Part shown: in pieces, positions 52,191-63,488 of the stretch
Numbering within the stretch: position 1 is the first letter of the stretch
Layout of the letters: each line of letters opens with the position of its first letter
Assembly: GCA_944472135.2 (NCBI GenBank)
Contig: OX235265.1
Location: 90,800,984-90,864,983 of the forward strand
Reading direction: 5' to 3'
Source of the DNA: Trichobilharzia regenti
Lineage: Eukaryota; Platyhelminthes; Trematoda; Strigeidida; Schistosomatidae
DNA length: 64,000 nucleotides
Translations under genes and position numbers: made by a program
The notes under the pieces: model-generated
What the model was told of the DNA's origin: nothing
Databases searched by the model: none
The model's input: only the letters and a program-made list of their open reading frames with translations

Positions 52191-52599
52191 CCCAAATTTA
52201 AAAAAATCTGTACAACTTTTGCTAAATGTCAAAAATGGACATATTGTATAGAATTTCTGTTTAATCGAATTCTTTGTCAAATAATGAAAATTTTGCAGTT
52301 TGGATGGGAATATAGACGTGCTGCAGGTCACTTCCTCTTTTCACTGCTTCCTTCTGTCCTCTTGCTCTGTTAATATCCATGTTGTATTCTTTAGAATTAG
52401 AAGAAAAACATCTCATCCTTGTCCGAAGTTTGTTCAGAAATCAGTGAACAACTCCTACCGGTGGACACGAATCAAGTAGTGAAACGGATCTGTGGATCAT
52501 ATTATTAATTTGTAGCAATAGACTATAGGTGCATTTTGAAATAACTACTAACTTTTATAAATCATTTATCCCTATATCGATGATACACTGTTTTAATAT
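52191..52599. other. No recognisable feature
   Basis: AT-rich sequence separating the two PLE-D ends. Nothing assigned. Confidence 0.35.
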
Positions 52600-53290
52600 T
52601 TCAACTGATTAAAAATGTCCATTAAAAGTTTTCAAAAGAATGGATACTGAAAAAAGGAATACTCTTTTCGATAACTTCATCATCAGGCTCTACAGTTATA
52701 TACACATTATAGTGAATAAATGAATTAGTGTTATGAACAACATTAAAGTTGCTGTTTAAATAACATCGAATCAATAATATCAATAGATTACAGCTCAATA
52801 GCATCAAAATAAAATAAGCTGAATGTCAGAAAAATTAGGAAACATAATATTACAAATTCATTAATTTACAGTCTCTACTGGAGGCCGGCCAGGGCAGTAG
52901 TAGGGGCTAGCTGGACTTACTTCTTTTGAACACAGAACATTGGTTGTTTGAGGCAAATTGCAATAGCCTCTGGTGTTTGGAGCATGCGGTACGTCGATGA
53001 TTTTGACAATTTATTAGTCACCCGGTAGGTAATAGAGGAGGATTCTTCCACGTTGGTTGGCTTTGTGGCCGGTTTGCAACAGCTGGTCTAATATAGAACT
53101 GTTAATGGTTTTAACTACACCTTTACTTAGCCATACTGGGAGATGTTGTCGAGTGAGCATGAAAAATCAAGTTCCTAGATCAACAGCCAATATAACTTGC
53201 TCCACAAGCACAGTTCAATTGGTACGTACAGATAGAAGTGGCTAGTCTGGGTACTTCATCTTACAATCAAGGTAGAGAATAAGACGTGTA
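52600..53290 (-). mobile_element. PLE-D 3' end, antisense member of the pair
   Basis: The minus strand shows a GIY-YIG trace (NWTVLVEQVILAV-like, decayed) near 53220-53160, then WLSKGVVKTINSSILDQLLQTGHKANQ near 53130-53050 and the C-terminus to about 52870. A terminal repeat with a hammerhead-like motif follows. Its tail and that of 51450-52030 point at each other. Confidence 0.7.
52649..52690 (-). ncRNA. PLE-D hammerhead-like motif
   Basis: The minus strand reads GAGC-CUGAUGA, UGAAGUUAUC, GAAA, AGAGUAUUCCUUUUUU and C. Both core boxes are intact. The closing strand is UUUC instead of GUUC, so stem I is weaker. Confidence 0.5.
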
Positions 53291-53527
53291 GTTCTCCAGC
53301 ATTAAATGTTCTTTGAACTGATTTTCCTAATTTCCTCGTAATTATCTCACTTGGCATATCGCCCTTGAATAGTAGTCATTTATAAAGTGGCTTATTGTTT
53401 ACAGGTAGCAAGTAGTAGTCCTTTTCCGTTTACTTTGTCATGTGTTTCTGATATTTAGTACAGTAATCAAGTTCATTGTTATGCCACTTACACCTTTATG
53501 TGTCCAGTCAGCATCCTTTCAACAACT

Positions 53528-53654
53528 TACGGTACAGATGAGAATGTTAGAACAAGAAAGGGTTATGAAAGCAAGATCAGTGTTGAAATCTACTGCACTT
53601 CAGCATAAACAATGAGAATCGGATTTTCAACAGCACAAATGTCAAATCAGTGAG
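53528..53654 (+). mobile_element. LINE-A fragment, left of a PLE insertion
   Basis: Sequence corresponds to the ENVRTRKGYESKISVEIYCTSA.TMRIGFSTAQMSNQ part of LINE-A (between the catalytic box and the tail). It resumes at about 54655 after the PLE. Confidence 0.6.
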
Positions 53655-53660
53655 TTAATG

Positions 53661-54613
53661 AAAGGAAAACACGTAGTTCAGCGAAGAGTCTCTTTTTGAA
53701 GAATTCATTTTCTTAGCTGTACAATCGCAAATATATACATATGTGTTATTTTGTATGCATGTGTATATTCTTTGCAGCAACACTAAGAATAGTGTTCTCC
53801 ATTCGCCCACTGATCTACAGGAGCCTCAAATACAAGATCCTGCATCTGAAAAGGTGCCACGTATATTGGTCGTTCAACGTGCACCGTAAACAAGAGGATT
53901 CAATAACACTATCCAGCATGGTTGGTTGCGAAAAGGTAATAATGGTGCAAGAAGGAGTGCGATAACTGAACACTTGGTTAACACTGCTCATTCCATCTCA
54001 ACAAACGCCTCCTGCTTCAAAGTAATCTACAGAGTCAAGAATAACCTATCAAAGGCAATACGGTTTCGTCTTCTCTGTATCGCTGAAGCTCTGGCTATTC
54101 ACATAGAAAGACCAAAGCTGTGCATACAAAAGAGAATAATTACTCAACCACTTCTACTGTCATAGTAACAATTTTGTTGATTTTGATGGCTTAGTTTTTT
54201 GGTTTGCCTGTTCTTTAATTGCTTATAATTCTTGTTTTCATTTACAACTCTTACGCAATTTCATATTCTCTGCTTTGTCCCTATGTGTATTCTGATTAAA
54301 CCTCAATCACCAAACTATTCATATTATTACATAACTTCTTTTTTAACAACTGATTATGACAACTCATCAACATTGTTACTACCCTAATTTCATTAACACC
54401 TAATTTTCTTGACTGATTTTGGATTACGTAACTCCAATTACCAATCTTCCCCTGTTTAGTTAAAATAACCATAACCAATGGTATTTTTGTTTGACAAAAT
54501 TAATGTACACATACATACAAAATAATACATGTAAATATTTACGATTGTACAGTTAAGAAAGGGAATTCTCCGCTGAAAAGAGACTCTTCGCTAAACTACG
54601 TGTTTTGTTTTCA
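53661..54613 (+). mobile_element. PLE-E unit with inverted ends in LINE-A
   Basis: The ends (53661-53770 and 54500-54613) are inverted repeats that include aacacgtag and gcgaagagtctctttt. The flanking hexamer ttaatg (53655-53660, 54614-54619) may be the TSD. The plus-strand core encodes KGATYIGRSTCTVNKR (GIY-YIG, out of frame, near 53845-53895), then RRSAITEHLVNTAHSISTNASCFKVIYRVKNNLSKAIRFRLLCIAEALAIHIERPKLCIQKRIITQPLLLS (53953-54165). The RT is absent. Confidence 0.83.
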
Positions 54614-54654
54614 TTAATGCCTGAATGGGGACTATCCATGAATTAAAATCGGTG

Positions 54655-54894
54655 TATCTATATGTTTCAAAGACTTGATGCACATGTCACTAGAAGCACT
54701 TCCAATAGGCCACTACAAACTTTCATCAACAATTCTTCTAGCTTCACAACCGATGAGAGGATGGTTGGCGAGGAAGTATTAACACCAAGGAACTCCCACA
54801 GAAAACTCATAGATAACAGCCTATTACACGGAAAAATTTTAGAAGGGGAATGTAGATCGATCGGACACACCCTGAGTAGACTGCTGACTGATAT
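54655..54894 (+). mobile_element. LINE-A fragment, right part
   Basis: The frame reads FQRLDAHVTRSTSNRPLQTFINNSS, then a rearranged linker and ECRSIGHTLSRLLTDI, matching SETWRVT..SISNRLQTFINN and RWIGHTLRRP. It ends at the solo LTR. Confidence 0.65.
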
Positions 54895-55230
54895 AATAAC
54901 AAGAGAAGACAAGAGCCAGGCAGCAGATCATTTATTAAGGAAATCAGCACGTATTTCTATATATTTCATGTACACTATTGTTGCTTATTCAAGCAGAAAA
55001 ACACAGTCTTCTGATTGGCTGTTTCTTGCTCAAGGTTATTCTGTACTGCTTGTGACTGGTTTCTCAAAAAGTTAAGCCATATATCTGTGAATGGTATTTG
55101 CCCACGTTAAGTCTGCTGTGATTGGTTGTTGAATAAGTCTTGTTCATATTTTCTCAGAGCCAATATTAGCGACATGGACAATGATGTAAATTATTGTCTA
55201 CCAATTGGCTAGCGGCTTGCTCTCACCACA
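54895..55230 (-). repeat. Solo LTR of the 33.6-38.1 kb family, with ATAT TSD
   Basis: The 336 bp align along their whole length with the 326-bp LTRs (shared gaagacaag, tctgattgg, gtgattggttgttga, cttgttcatattttctca, ggcttgctctcaccaca) with many substitutions. The flanks 54891-54894 and 55231-55234 are both atat, a 4-bp TSD like that of the full element. No internal sequence remains. One terminus is mutated (tg to aa on the plus strand). Confidence 0.9.
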
Positions 55231-55250
55231 ATATCACACGCTTCTGCATA

Positions 55251-55289
<39 letters not shown>

Positions 55290-55950
55290 AAGGTGAACTG
55301 CGCTACCTGACTACTCAAACTTCACGAAAATGGTACATAGTCGAAACCTATAACTCAATGAATCAGACAGTTCATGGCCTACAACAAACAAACGTAAAAT
55401 TACAAAAATGAACTACACAGAGAAATATTTTTTTACAAATCTTTATTGACTTACCAAAATGAATAAACAAATGAACAGGATAAGTAGAAATGTTAAATGA
55501 CTTAAAAGATGACTTTGTGAAAAGAGATCACTTCTCCACCAATAAGCATGTTTTAAACTCATTACATGAATCCATAAACGAACAACTAGAAACATCATGA
55601 ATACTAAAAGAGAGAGAGAGAAGAAAGACAACAACAGAAAAGATAAAATAAATTTTAAAAACTCACTTTGTTATTTATTTCAATATATAAACATGATACT
55701 TAAGTAAAAGAGTTAGTAGGATACTTCAAGTTACATTATAAACTCACATCACTAAGGAAACCATTGAGAACCACAGGGTACTGGATAGGTGTTTTATTCT
55801 TGTTAGGGCCCCTTCAGGTGTACTCACCCATGAGCCTAACACTAGTGGTGGAGTTCAGTAGCTTCAGGTTACCAGGCAAGCCTTATTGATTGGTGTATTA
55901 GTGTAAAGACAGTGGACAGCTAATAAAAAAATTTTATATTTGTATCGGCA
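55231..55950. repeat. Gap with (AT)n tract
   Basis: (at)n lies at about 55253-55284. Otherwise no assignable sequence. Confidence 0.4.
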
Positions 55951-56640
55951 AATGAACAAGGAAAATTAGCTATGCTGTAAGACTGTGAAATAAAACGAAC
56001 AGAAGCAGGTAAACTGCACACTAACGTTTATAAATAGGCAAGGCATTCTGCTAATGGATATTTAGACTTTAATTCATCTCATCTGTCGTTATTTGTGAAG
56101 GCAGGCTTAGTTAAATGTCTAACAGACCGACCAATAGTTCTATGTAGTACAACAAAAAACCTAAGTGATTCAGTGAAACAGACAAAAGAATAGCTGATTG
56201 GTGTTAAATAACTATCTTATAAAACTCATTAGGAAGGTAAGAAAAGTCAATAGTAAAACAAAAATAATGGGGAAACTAATAATGATAGCATAAATAAGGA
56301 CGAATGTAAAGCATCTGCACTTTGGCCAAATGAGGAGAGGACATCTGGTGCCCTATGTAGGATTTTCAATAAAACCGGAATAAGGCTGGCATTTAAACCT
56401 CACTCAGAGACAAACTCTGTAGGCTTAAGGACCCGGTAGACCCAATTAAACACACTAGTATATCGGGGTATTCAGATTATCAGAACACAAGAATTTAGCA
56501 AAGTTTAGAACGATTGATCTAATAAAGACAAATAATTTAGGAAAAACTCAACGATCACACTGCATACATTAACACACAACCACACAACAGGTTGGGAACG
56601 AGTCAAAATTCTAAAAAGTAATTTATTGGTAAGTGCATAG
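55951..56640 (+). mobile_element. PLE-A remnant, RT end to GIY-YIG
   Basis: Broken frames read NEQGKLAML.DCEIKRTEAGKLHTNVYK, SANGYLDFNSSHLSLFVKAGLVKCLTDRP, a shortened linker (NGETNNDSINKDECKASA) without expanded triplets, GALCRIFNKTGIRLAFKPHSETNS, and a degraded endonuclease. It matches 39.36-39.95 kb in detail. Confidence 0.8.
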
Positions 56641-57268
56641 AGAGAATAATTATGAGTCAAGCCCTTCAGCTATTCTGCTACTGAGATGGATCACAGTGGC
56701 TGATGAACTCTAACCTGTTCTTTAAACTGACAGGCTACTATCCCAGATTACAAAACTGCGGGTCACTAGTTTTGTATCTGTTCTGACCCAGATATCCCTT
56801 TAATTTCGCTCATTACGCACTGTATATTTTCACTTGGTTTATTCTCATTAAATTCGACCTGTAATCTATGATAATTCAATTAAGTAACTTCATGTGTTGG
56901 TTTGCAGGGATTCGATTGATTGGCTGGCTTACTTCACTTAGAGAGCGACTGAAAACCATTAAATACTGGACAGCCGTTTCGTCCTTGTTCGAAACTCTTC
57001 AGCTATACAGACAATGACCACACTGGAGAACAAACTCAGGGCGTTTATGATTACAGTACTGTCTAATTTTTAGAGGTTGTCTAATTGAGGTCAGATTGTG
57101 ACCAATCTTGAAAAAACAATGAAAACTCTGCATACTAACACTTAAAAGTTAATCTAGTGCTCATTAGTGACTGACGACAAGATGAAGTCGGAAGGGTGAA
57201 GTGGAAGTTTTGAACAGCTGAGTCCACCAAGTTGGATGTAAGGACAAATACTCGCTAACGTCATTAGC

Positions 57269-57310
<42 letters not shown>

Positions 57311-57344
57311 ATCGATAGAAGTAAGGATTATTGGACCAGTTGGA
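56641..57344. repeat. Gap with (TA)n tract and a SINE-like trace
   Basis: (ta)n lies at about 57275-57308. 56905-57010 weakly resembles SINE-B tail sequence (gagcgactgaaaaccatt, gtccttgttcgaaactcttcag). Confidence 0.4.
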
Positions 57345-57790
57345 GGATTTCATCATGAGCTGGCAACGGTTTGAGAACCATTGAAAACCTGGGAGTAGTG
57401 GACAGCCGCTTCATCCTGTTATGGAACTTTTCAGCAGGACACACTCACCAAGGGTCCGAACTCAGGACCTTTTGGTTGCAAGGCAAGCTAGTAGATCTTT
57501 AAGATATTGGGGCCCGATCCAGTCTCCATGAACTCCAACTTCTGCCAATTCACAACATAGCGCGACAGCTAGCCTATGTCTTTGGCGAGTATTTGTCCTC
57601 ACACCCAACCTGCCGCACCTTAATGTTCACGACTTCCCACTAGAACCCCAGGTAACTACCTACCTGAATAAGGTCATTCGCTAGTGAGCTTCAGATCATT
57701 TTTCAAGTATTAGTTAGTAGGGATTTTGTTTGCTTGGTTGTAGGATTTCATCATGAGCTGACATCGGTTAGAGAATCAGCTCACACAAAA
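57345..57790 (-). mobile_element. SINE-B, one full and one partial antisense copy
   Basis: 57345-57650 has the tail (catcatgagctggcaac), a tRNA-like head with a worn B box (gggtccgaactcagg near 57430) and the leader (ccaacttctgccaattcac). 57735-57785 restarts the tail (catcatgagctgacatcgg), so two copies lie in tandem. Confidence 0.75.
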
Positions 57791-58020
57791 GCGGTCAAAC
57801 TACGAGTTAAGGAAACAATCAGTTCCAATACAAGTAACGTAGAGGATGAGAAAACACACAGGAACAACCAATCACGTTCAAGGTGGTCACCAGGAGAAGT
57901 GACTAATAAACTCGTGAAGAAAACTAGAAGCTCTCTTCAACAAATTGAAGTACGTGCTGAAGATGTGGCCTAGTGAGGTAATGAAAGTTTCCCAAATAAA
58001 CCATCCAGGTCAGAGAACAC
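57790..58020 (+). mobile_element. PLE-F terminal fragment
   Basis: The frame ends ...SSLQQIEVRAEDVA and runs into GCTGAAGATGTGGCCTAG...GGTAATGAAAG near 57955-57990, the PLE-F hammerhead-like segment. It then has aaaccatccaggtcagagaac, matching 45.76 and 62.13 kb. Confidence 0.5.
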
Positions 58021-58169
58021 AATCACATCAAAAAAACCTGCCGATTTTTCTACAACATAAACTGTTCTCTTTATATGTAAAAACAAAATAGACATCCCCT
58101 TTGAAGAGAACTGTATTGGCCATACATATGCGAGCCTTTTCCGTTTATTAGTATAAGAAGAAAAAAAGG

Positions 58170-58495
58170 AAGTTAACTAGTGGATAGTGACTAGCAGTGG
58201 AATCCAGAATGCGCATTTCGCTTGTCCTGTTTGAGACTCGTCATCTGGATGTGCTTCTATTCCGCAGTGAGTGATGATTTCCCCACCACCGAGGCTCGAA
58301 CCCAGTGCCCATAGTTTCAAACACCGCCAAAGCGTTATTCACTAAACCACCTGGGCCACGAGAGCCACCTCTTGTGCAACGGGTCATATTAATTATTTTA
58401 TTCATTTTTACATTTTCCTGTCGATTGTTTGGACCGAATTGCTCGGTGTCAAGCAACTAGGTTCAATCAGTCGACAGCAAAATCTAAAATTAAAT
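58170..58495 (-). mobile_element. Smα-type SINE/satellite unit with hammerhead
   Basis: The minus strand has TGGCCCAGGTGGTTTAGTG (A box) near 58355, GGGTTCGAGCC (B box) near 58300, then the hammerhead and its tail. It is the third Smα unit and is single here. Confidence 0.85.
58199..58252 (-). ncRNA. Smα hammerhead with one core change
   Basis: The minus strand reads ACATCCAG, AUGACGA, GUCUCAAACAGGAC (stem II), AAGC, GAAA, UGCGCAUU and CUGGAUUCC. Stem I is perfect. The first core base is A instead of C and AAGC is inserted before GAAA. Confidence 0.65.
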
Positions 58496-58509
58496 TAAAT
58501 AAAAAGGAA

Positions 58510-58690
58510 GGTTGTTTTTGTTAGTTGTGACTAAGAGAGGGATCCAAATGCGCCCTTTACCCCTATTTGGGGTTCAACATCCCGGTGTAAATTCATTTGT
58601 CATGAGTGTTGGTGTTTCCATTAGGATTCGAACCTTATAACCAAGATTTCATATGTCAAAGCAATATCCACTAACCAACATACCAACAGT
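58510..58690 (-). mobile_element. Diverged Smα-like unit
   Basis: The minus strand reads ttggttagtggatattgctt, ggttcgaatcctaat (B box), accgggatgttgaacccc and tttggatccct: the Smα layout with a lost hammerhead core. Confidence 0.5.
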
Positions 58691-58977
58691 GATCAGAAAA
58701 AATTGCAGTCCAACATAATCAGTCAACACAAAAAAACTAACCTGAAAATAAGTGTAAGGGAAACATGACAGGTTAACATCATCCCTCTAAGTCAGAAAGT
58801 TAGGCATATTTAACCGAGTCTTCCAAGGTTGTATTTCACATCCAACCTTTAAAAAGCAACCATAATGCTGAAGCCCTATGAGTCAAATTTCTCCAGTCAT
58901 ACTTTGTTCTAATCAGCTATTTACGTTGTTCTAAAAAATGATCAATACACCCACGCATTTTAAAGGCCCACCAGTAA

Positions 58978-60052
58978 TAATTATTGCATTATTTGTTGTT
59001 CCCTAGGGTTCCTAGTGGAACATACGGCTTCAACTGCACGTCTCCACTTGCCAATTCTGTCTTCTGCTCTACTTTTCACCTGCGTCCATCCATGTTAGTC
59101 CATACTGTTTTAACCAACTCCTCTTCACACGATCTCCTCCATGTCACCCTTGCACTGACGACCATCTCGCCGCTTCCCTTTCGGCCTGGTTCCACTCGAC
59201 CAATGGCCTGACGCGCGCGCGACGTCACTCAGCGGCGGTCTCCTCAGCGAGTGTCCAATCCATCCATCTCCTGCACATTTGTTGGCTGGCGATTGGTTTG
59301 TTCTTGTTTTGTTTGTTCCCCGCTATAGTTTCTTGCTGGTGATTCTTTCCGGCTCGGCCATCTGATCTTCCGTATAGATCCAGCGAAGACAGTTGTTGGT
59401 TGATAAAGGTCTGCATCGCAACAGGCTGTTGGAAATATTCTTTGTGACCCACCCGCCAAGTTTCTGATCCGCATAGAAGAACTGACTGACTTGACCACGT
59501 TTGTATTGAAAATCCGACTGGATTTTGTTGTTGATGCTGGCTGAGTGACGAAGATTTTCAGACTGGTTTCAGGTTGTTGAATGTGTTTCTCGCCTTCTCG
59601 ATTTTCGATTTGACACCCATCCTCCTGTCGTTGAGACAATGCTCGATGCTAGATAGGTGAGTGAATGAAGTAACCTCTATCAAATCGCTCCCGTTGATGG
59701 TGATTGGCGCTTGATGTTGCTGCTGTTTTTGTTGTTAGTTGGTTATTTTCATCACCCCGTCTTGTCTATGTTCACCTTGAGTCCTGTCTTCGCCGGCTGC
59801 TTCTTCGACCAGTTTGTCAGGTTACGTTTGTAAGACTTCAATTTTTTGTGACATCAAACATAAATCATCCACGCCCGAAATCCAGGTCTTCTAGGTTCTT
59901 CACGTCGGCCGGTCCAGGATATTCCTGTCTTCTCGTTTCCCACTGTCTGACGCATAATCCAGTCACTTCACCACAATTAGGAATATCATTGGTGATAATA
60001 AGCACTCTTTTCTGACTGCTGTGTTTACTCCAAACGCCTTGCTGAGCTTTGG
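58978..60052 (-). mobile_element. LINE-A, antisense, subfamily of copy 1
   Basis: The minus strand begins LSKAFGVNTAVRKECLLSPMIFLIVVK near 60045-59965. The catalytic box (FGRG.MIY) is lost near 59875, then KIRWPSRKESPARNYSGEQTKQEQ and the C-terminal tail follow. It ends near taataattattgcattattt. It lacks the 5-bp expansion of the inverted pair at 2.8-5.5 kb, giving a reference for that mutation. Confidence 0.85.
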
Positions 60053-61069
60053 ACCTAACAGAATATTGCTAAATAATTTTGCGTCTACCTGTTTAAATCC
60101 TGTAGTGCCATAAGTTCGCACAGCATGAACTTTACCCATCCCCCACTGGATGAATAACAGTCTCTCAGATCAAGACAATCCCAGTTAGTCTCATAAAAAA
60201 TACTAACACTAAAATTGCTCTCATTAATAAATTGCATTCTCCGCCAATAATAAAGTTATGGGTAGAATTCGCGCTAGTCACATACAACTTCTGAGGTTCG
60301 ATTCTCAGTCAATAAAAACACCTGGACCTCGTCTAGTTGATGGTAAGAAGGGAAAACAGGCCAGGTTTGGTGTTAAGGTAGCATTAAAACCTCAAATTCT
60401 AAAAGTTGAATCCCTATGTCCCACCCGAAACGTAAAGAAATGGAAAAAGCACAATGTTTCCTGATAAGTATACATGTACCCGTATTAATCAAAAAGCTTT
60501 AGAAAAAAAGTTGGCGACAATCACTTTTCATATTGTAAAACATATAGAGAAATCAATAAAAATATGGTAGTACTCAGTTGGTTTATGTTCAGAAGTACGA
60601 TGTGTGTAAAGTTTATACACTTTTGTAACCAGAAATTTAAGACGTTTGTATTATAAGTTTGTCCTGTACCCAAACTTAAAGTAATAATGATTTTCTCTAA
60701 TGACCAAATAATCACGTCTGTTTTCTAATTTCTATCGATCATATACACACATATAATATTCGACTAATACTGGGATCTTCGTTTTTTTATGCTTCTATCG
60801 TCCTCTTGAAATGAAGTATTAAGGTTCAATGAGTATATAGTCGGCTTTTACAGGAAATTTGGTTTTGTTGGGAAATTAAACTGGTGTAATCGTCCGAATT
60901 TAACGTACATCACAGTGAATGTACATACTCAAGTTGAGGCATTACCAAGGTACCAAATCTTTCGCAAAGTTTGAGCGTTGTCCATTAGGTTAGTAAACCA
61001 AGGATCTACCGGTCAAAAGGTGACCTTGTAGACTGCACCTGCGCTATGTATCGCAAATGGGTAGGAGTT
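60053..61069. other. No firm feature
   Basis: A B-box-like ctgaggttcgattctcag lies at 60290-60308 and may be a lone SINE trace. The 68-codon frame at 60258-60464 has no known relatives that I recognise. Confidence 0.35.
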
Positions 61070-62110
61070 GAAATTCATTGGCCATTGTATAAGGTTCGAG
61101 TGACTTAATACTCGACAAGCTCACCATGTAACCAGAAGGTCGTCGGTTCAGCTAGTCCTGAAGTAGGAAGAAACATCTGTCCAGTACTCCTTATTTTTCC
61201 CCATAGTTCTCTAACTAATATTAACCCATGATCAAAACTGTAACCAATCAAATCCTGGCAAACCAACACTTGAAAACTGCATAATTTGAAATGTCTGAGA
61301 AATTGATTTCATCCATCTGACTGTCTTTCAAGAATCGGAAAGAATGCCAGGGAAATTCCGGATAACTTTGTCTGTTGCATCACTTCACAATCAACAGTCA
61401 TGGCGATATTTGTTTAATTTACTGGTCACGGCTTCCCACTAGAACCCCAGGTTAACTGCCTGAATAGGACCAGTCACTAGTGAGCATCAGATTAATTTTC
61501 AAGTATTAGTTTTGTAGGGATTTTGTTTGATTGCATGGAGGATTTAATCACGAGCTGACATTAGTTAGAGAACCATTGGAAGACCAGTTGTGAACAGTGT
61601 ACAGTTGTTTCGCCCCAGTTTGGGACTATTCAGCAGTACGTACCCACCGGGATTCGAACCCAGGACCTTCTGGTTACAAGGCGAGCTCGTATACCAGTAA
61701 GCCACTGGGACCCGATCCAATGGTCCTTGAATTCTAACTTCTGCCAATTACGACATAGCGCGACTACTAGTCAATGTCTTCGGCGAGTATTTGTCCTCAC
61801 ACCCGACCTGCTGCACCCTACTGGTCACGACTTCCCACTGGAACCCAGGTAACTACCTGCCTTGGTAGGTAGGTGCTATCTCGTGAATAGGCAGGAAAAA
61901 GGATTCATGGGCCATTGGACCATGTCTCAGTGGCTCAATGGTCTACGAGCCAGCTCGTTTTGTAAACAGAACGTCCTGGATTCCAACCCTGGTGGTGGGT
62001 TGGTACTGCTGAAGAGTCCCAAACTAAGCTGACGAAACAGCAGTTCAGTACTCCCAGGTTTTCCAATGGTTCTCTAACTAATGTTAGCTCATGATGAAAT
62101 CATGTAACCA
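61070..62110. mobile_element. SINE-B cluster: sense, antisense, sense
   Basis: 61070-61260 (+) has a worn head and the tail. 61500-61880 (-) is the fullest copy, with B box ggattcgaacccaggacc near 61650, head to 61715 and leader to 61870. 61885-62110 (+) is a sense copy with the tail ctcatgatgaaatcatg. The last two face each other at their leaders, as in the pair at 42.15-42.7 kb. Confidence 0.75.
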
Positions 62111-62114
62111 AATA

Positions 62115-62493
62115 ATGAATTAGTTGTGTTCTCCCAGATGGTTGCTTTAATTGCGAAGCTTTCATCGTACACCTTCTAGTCAACATTCTTCTCCACAGCA
62201 GGTTTCATTATGAAATTAACTCATTTGAATTCTCCATCAGTGATGAAATTTCATATTTGACAGTCACTGTCATGACTGGTTGGAGTTGGGACATTCCTGT
62301 CATGTGATTTTTATTTTATTAACTGGTAAATTTGGTCTATAATAATGTGTTTATAAATCATTGTCTGATTTTACTTGAGTATCAGCTAAGCTTGTAGGAA
62401 TTCCCTGACTGCAGTTTTGGTGTTTCCTCTATTGGAAATTTCTACATTATCCCAATCATCAAATCGATGTCCATAATTATCTGTATGCAGTGA
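62115..62493 (-). mobile_element. PLE-F C-terminal and 3' end
   Basis: The minus strand gives HCIQIIMDIDLMIGIM.KFPIEETPKLQSGNSYKLS near 62490-62385, related to HYIQTTTDIDSTETTNVQILDRGNTKND at 45.2 kb. It then gives a terminal repeat with ATGAAAGCTTCGCAATTAAAGC. The CTGAAGA box here is decayed. Confidence 0.6.
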
Positions 62494-62494
62494 T

Positions 62495-63085
62495 TATTAT
62501 TTATTATTGTTCCCTAGGGTTCCTAGTGCAACCTACGGCTTCAACTGCACGTCTCCACTTGCTAATTCTGTCTTCTGCTCTATTTTTCACCTGCATCCAT
62601 ATTAGTACATACTGTTTCAACCAACTCCTCTTCACACGATCTCCTCCATGTCACCCTTGCACTGACGACCATTTCGCCGCTTCCCTTTCGGCCTGGTTCC
62701 ACTCGAGCAATGGCCTGACGCGCGTGCGACGTCACTCAGCGGCGGTCTACTCAGCCACGAGTGTCCAATCCATCCATCTCCTGCATATTTGTTGGTTGGC
62801 GATTGGTTTGTTCTTGTTTTGTTTGTTCCCCGCTATAGTTTTTTGCTGGTGATTCTTTCCGGCTCGGCCATCTGATCTTCCGTATAGATCCAGCGTAGAC
62901 AATTGTTGGTTGATAAAGGTCTACATCGCAACAGGCTGTTGGAAATATTCTTTGTGACCCACCCGCCAAGTTTCTGATCCGTATAGAAGAACTGACTGAC
63001 TTGACCACGTTTGTATTGAAAATCCGACTGGATTGTGTTGGTGATGCTGAGTTGTGTGACGAAGATTTCCAGATTGGTTTCAGGT
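62495..63085 (-). mobile_element. LINE-A, antisense, subfamily of copy 1
   Basis: The minus strand reads MQPETNLEIFVTQLSITNTIQSDFQYKRGQ, KIRWPSRKESPAKNYSGEQTKQEQTNRQPTN and the tail, close to 58.98-60.05 kb. It ends at (TTA)n near 62495. The 5' end is cut by the PLE foldback at 63086. Confidence 0.85.
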
Positions 63086-63488
63086 TGCATTGATACGAAA
63101 GAATACATATACATCATGTCTTTCTACAGCCAATTTGTGTTCTCGGATTCGGATTCAAAATGGGAACGCCCACTTTGACTAATATAATGCATGTTTCAGT
63201 TCATACAACTAGCATATTAAAACCGTTTGAAATAGATATAGCACACAGACCTGCCAGTCGGTCAGCCAGCCAGCCAATACAATCACTTCATTCTATATTG
63301 TGCAAAATGAAAAATCCACCCTACAGGAAGAGAAGATAAAGTGAATACCATTTACAAAATAAATTGCATGCATGGACTGCAACGGATATTACATCGGTCA
63401 AAGTGGGCGTCTTCATTTCTAATCAGAATCCAAGAACACAAATTGGTTGTAGAAAGACATGATAGATATATTCTTTCGTATCAATGCA
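63086..63488 (+). mobile_element. PLE foldback with GIY-YIG start and 65-bp inverted ends
   Basis: 63086-63150 and 63426-63488 are inverted repeats with few differences. Between them, at 63338-63410, the frame reads NTIYKINCM.DCNGYYIGQSGRLHF, the GIY-YIG core of a PLE (closest in form to PLE-F). The unit separates an antisense LINE-A (left) from a sense LINE-A (right). Confidence 0.72.
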
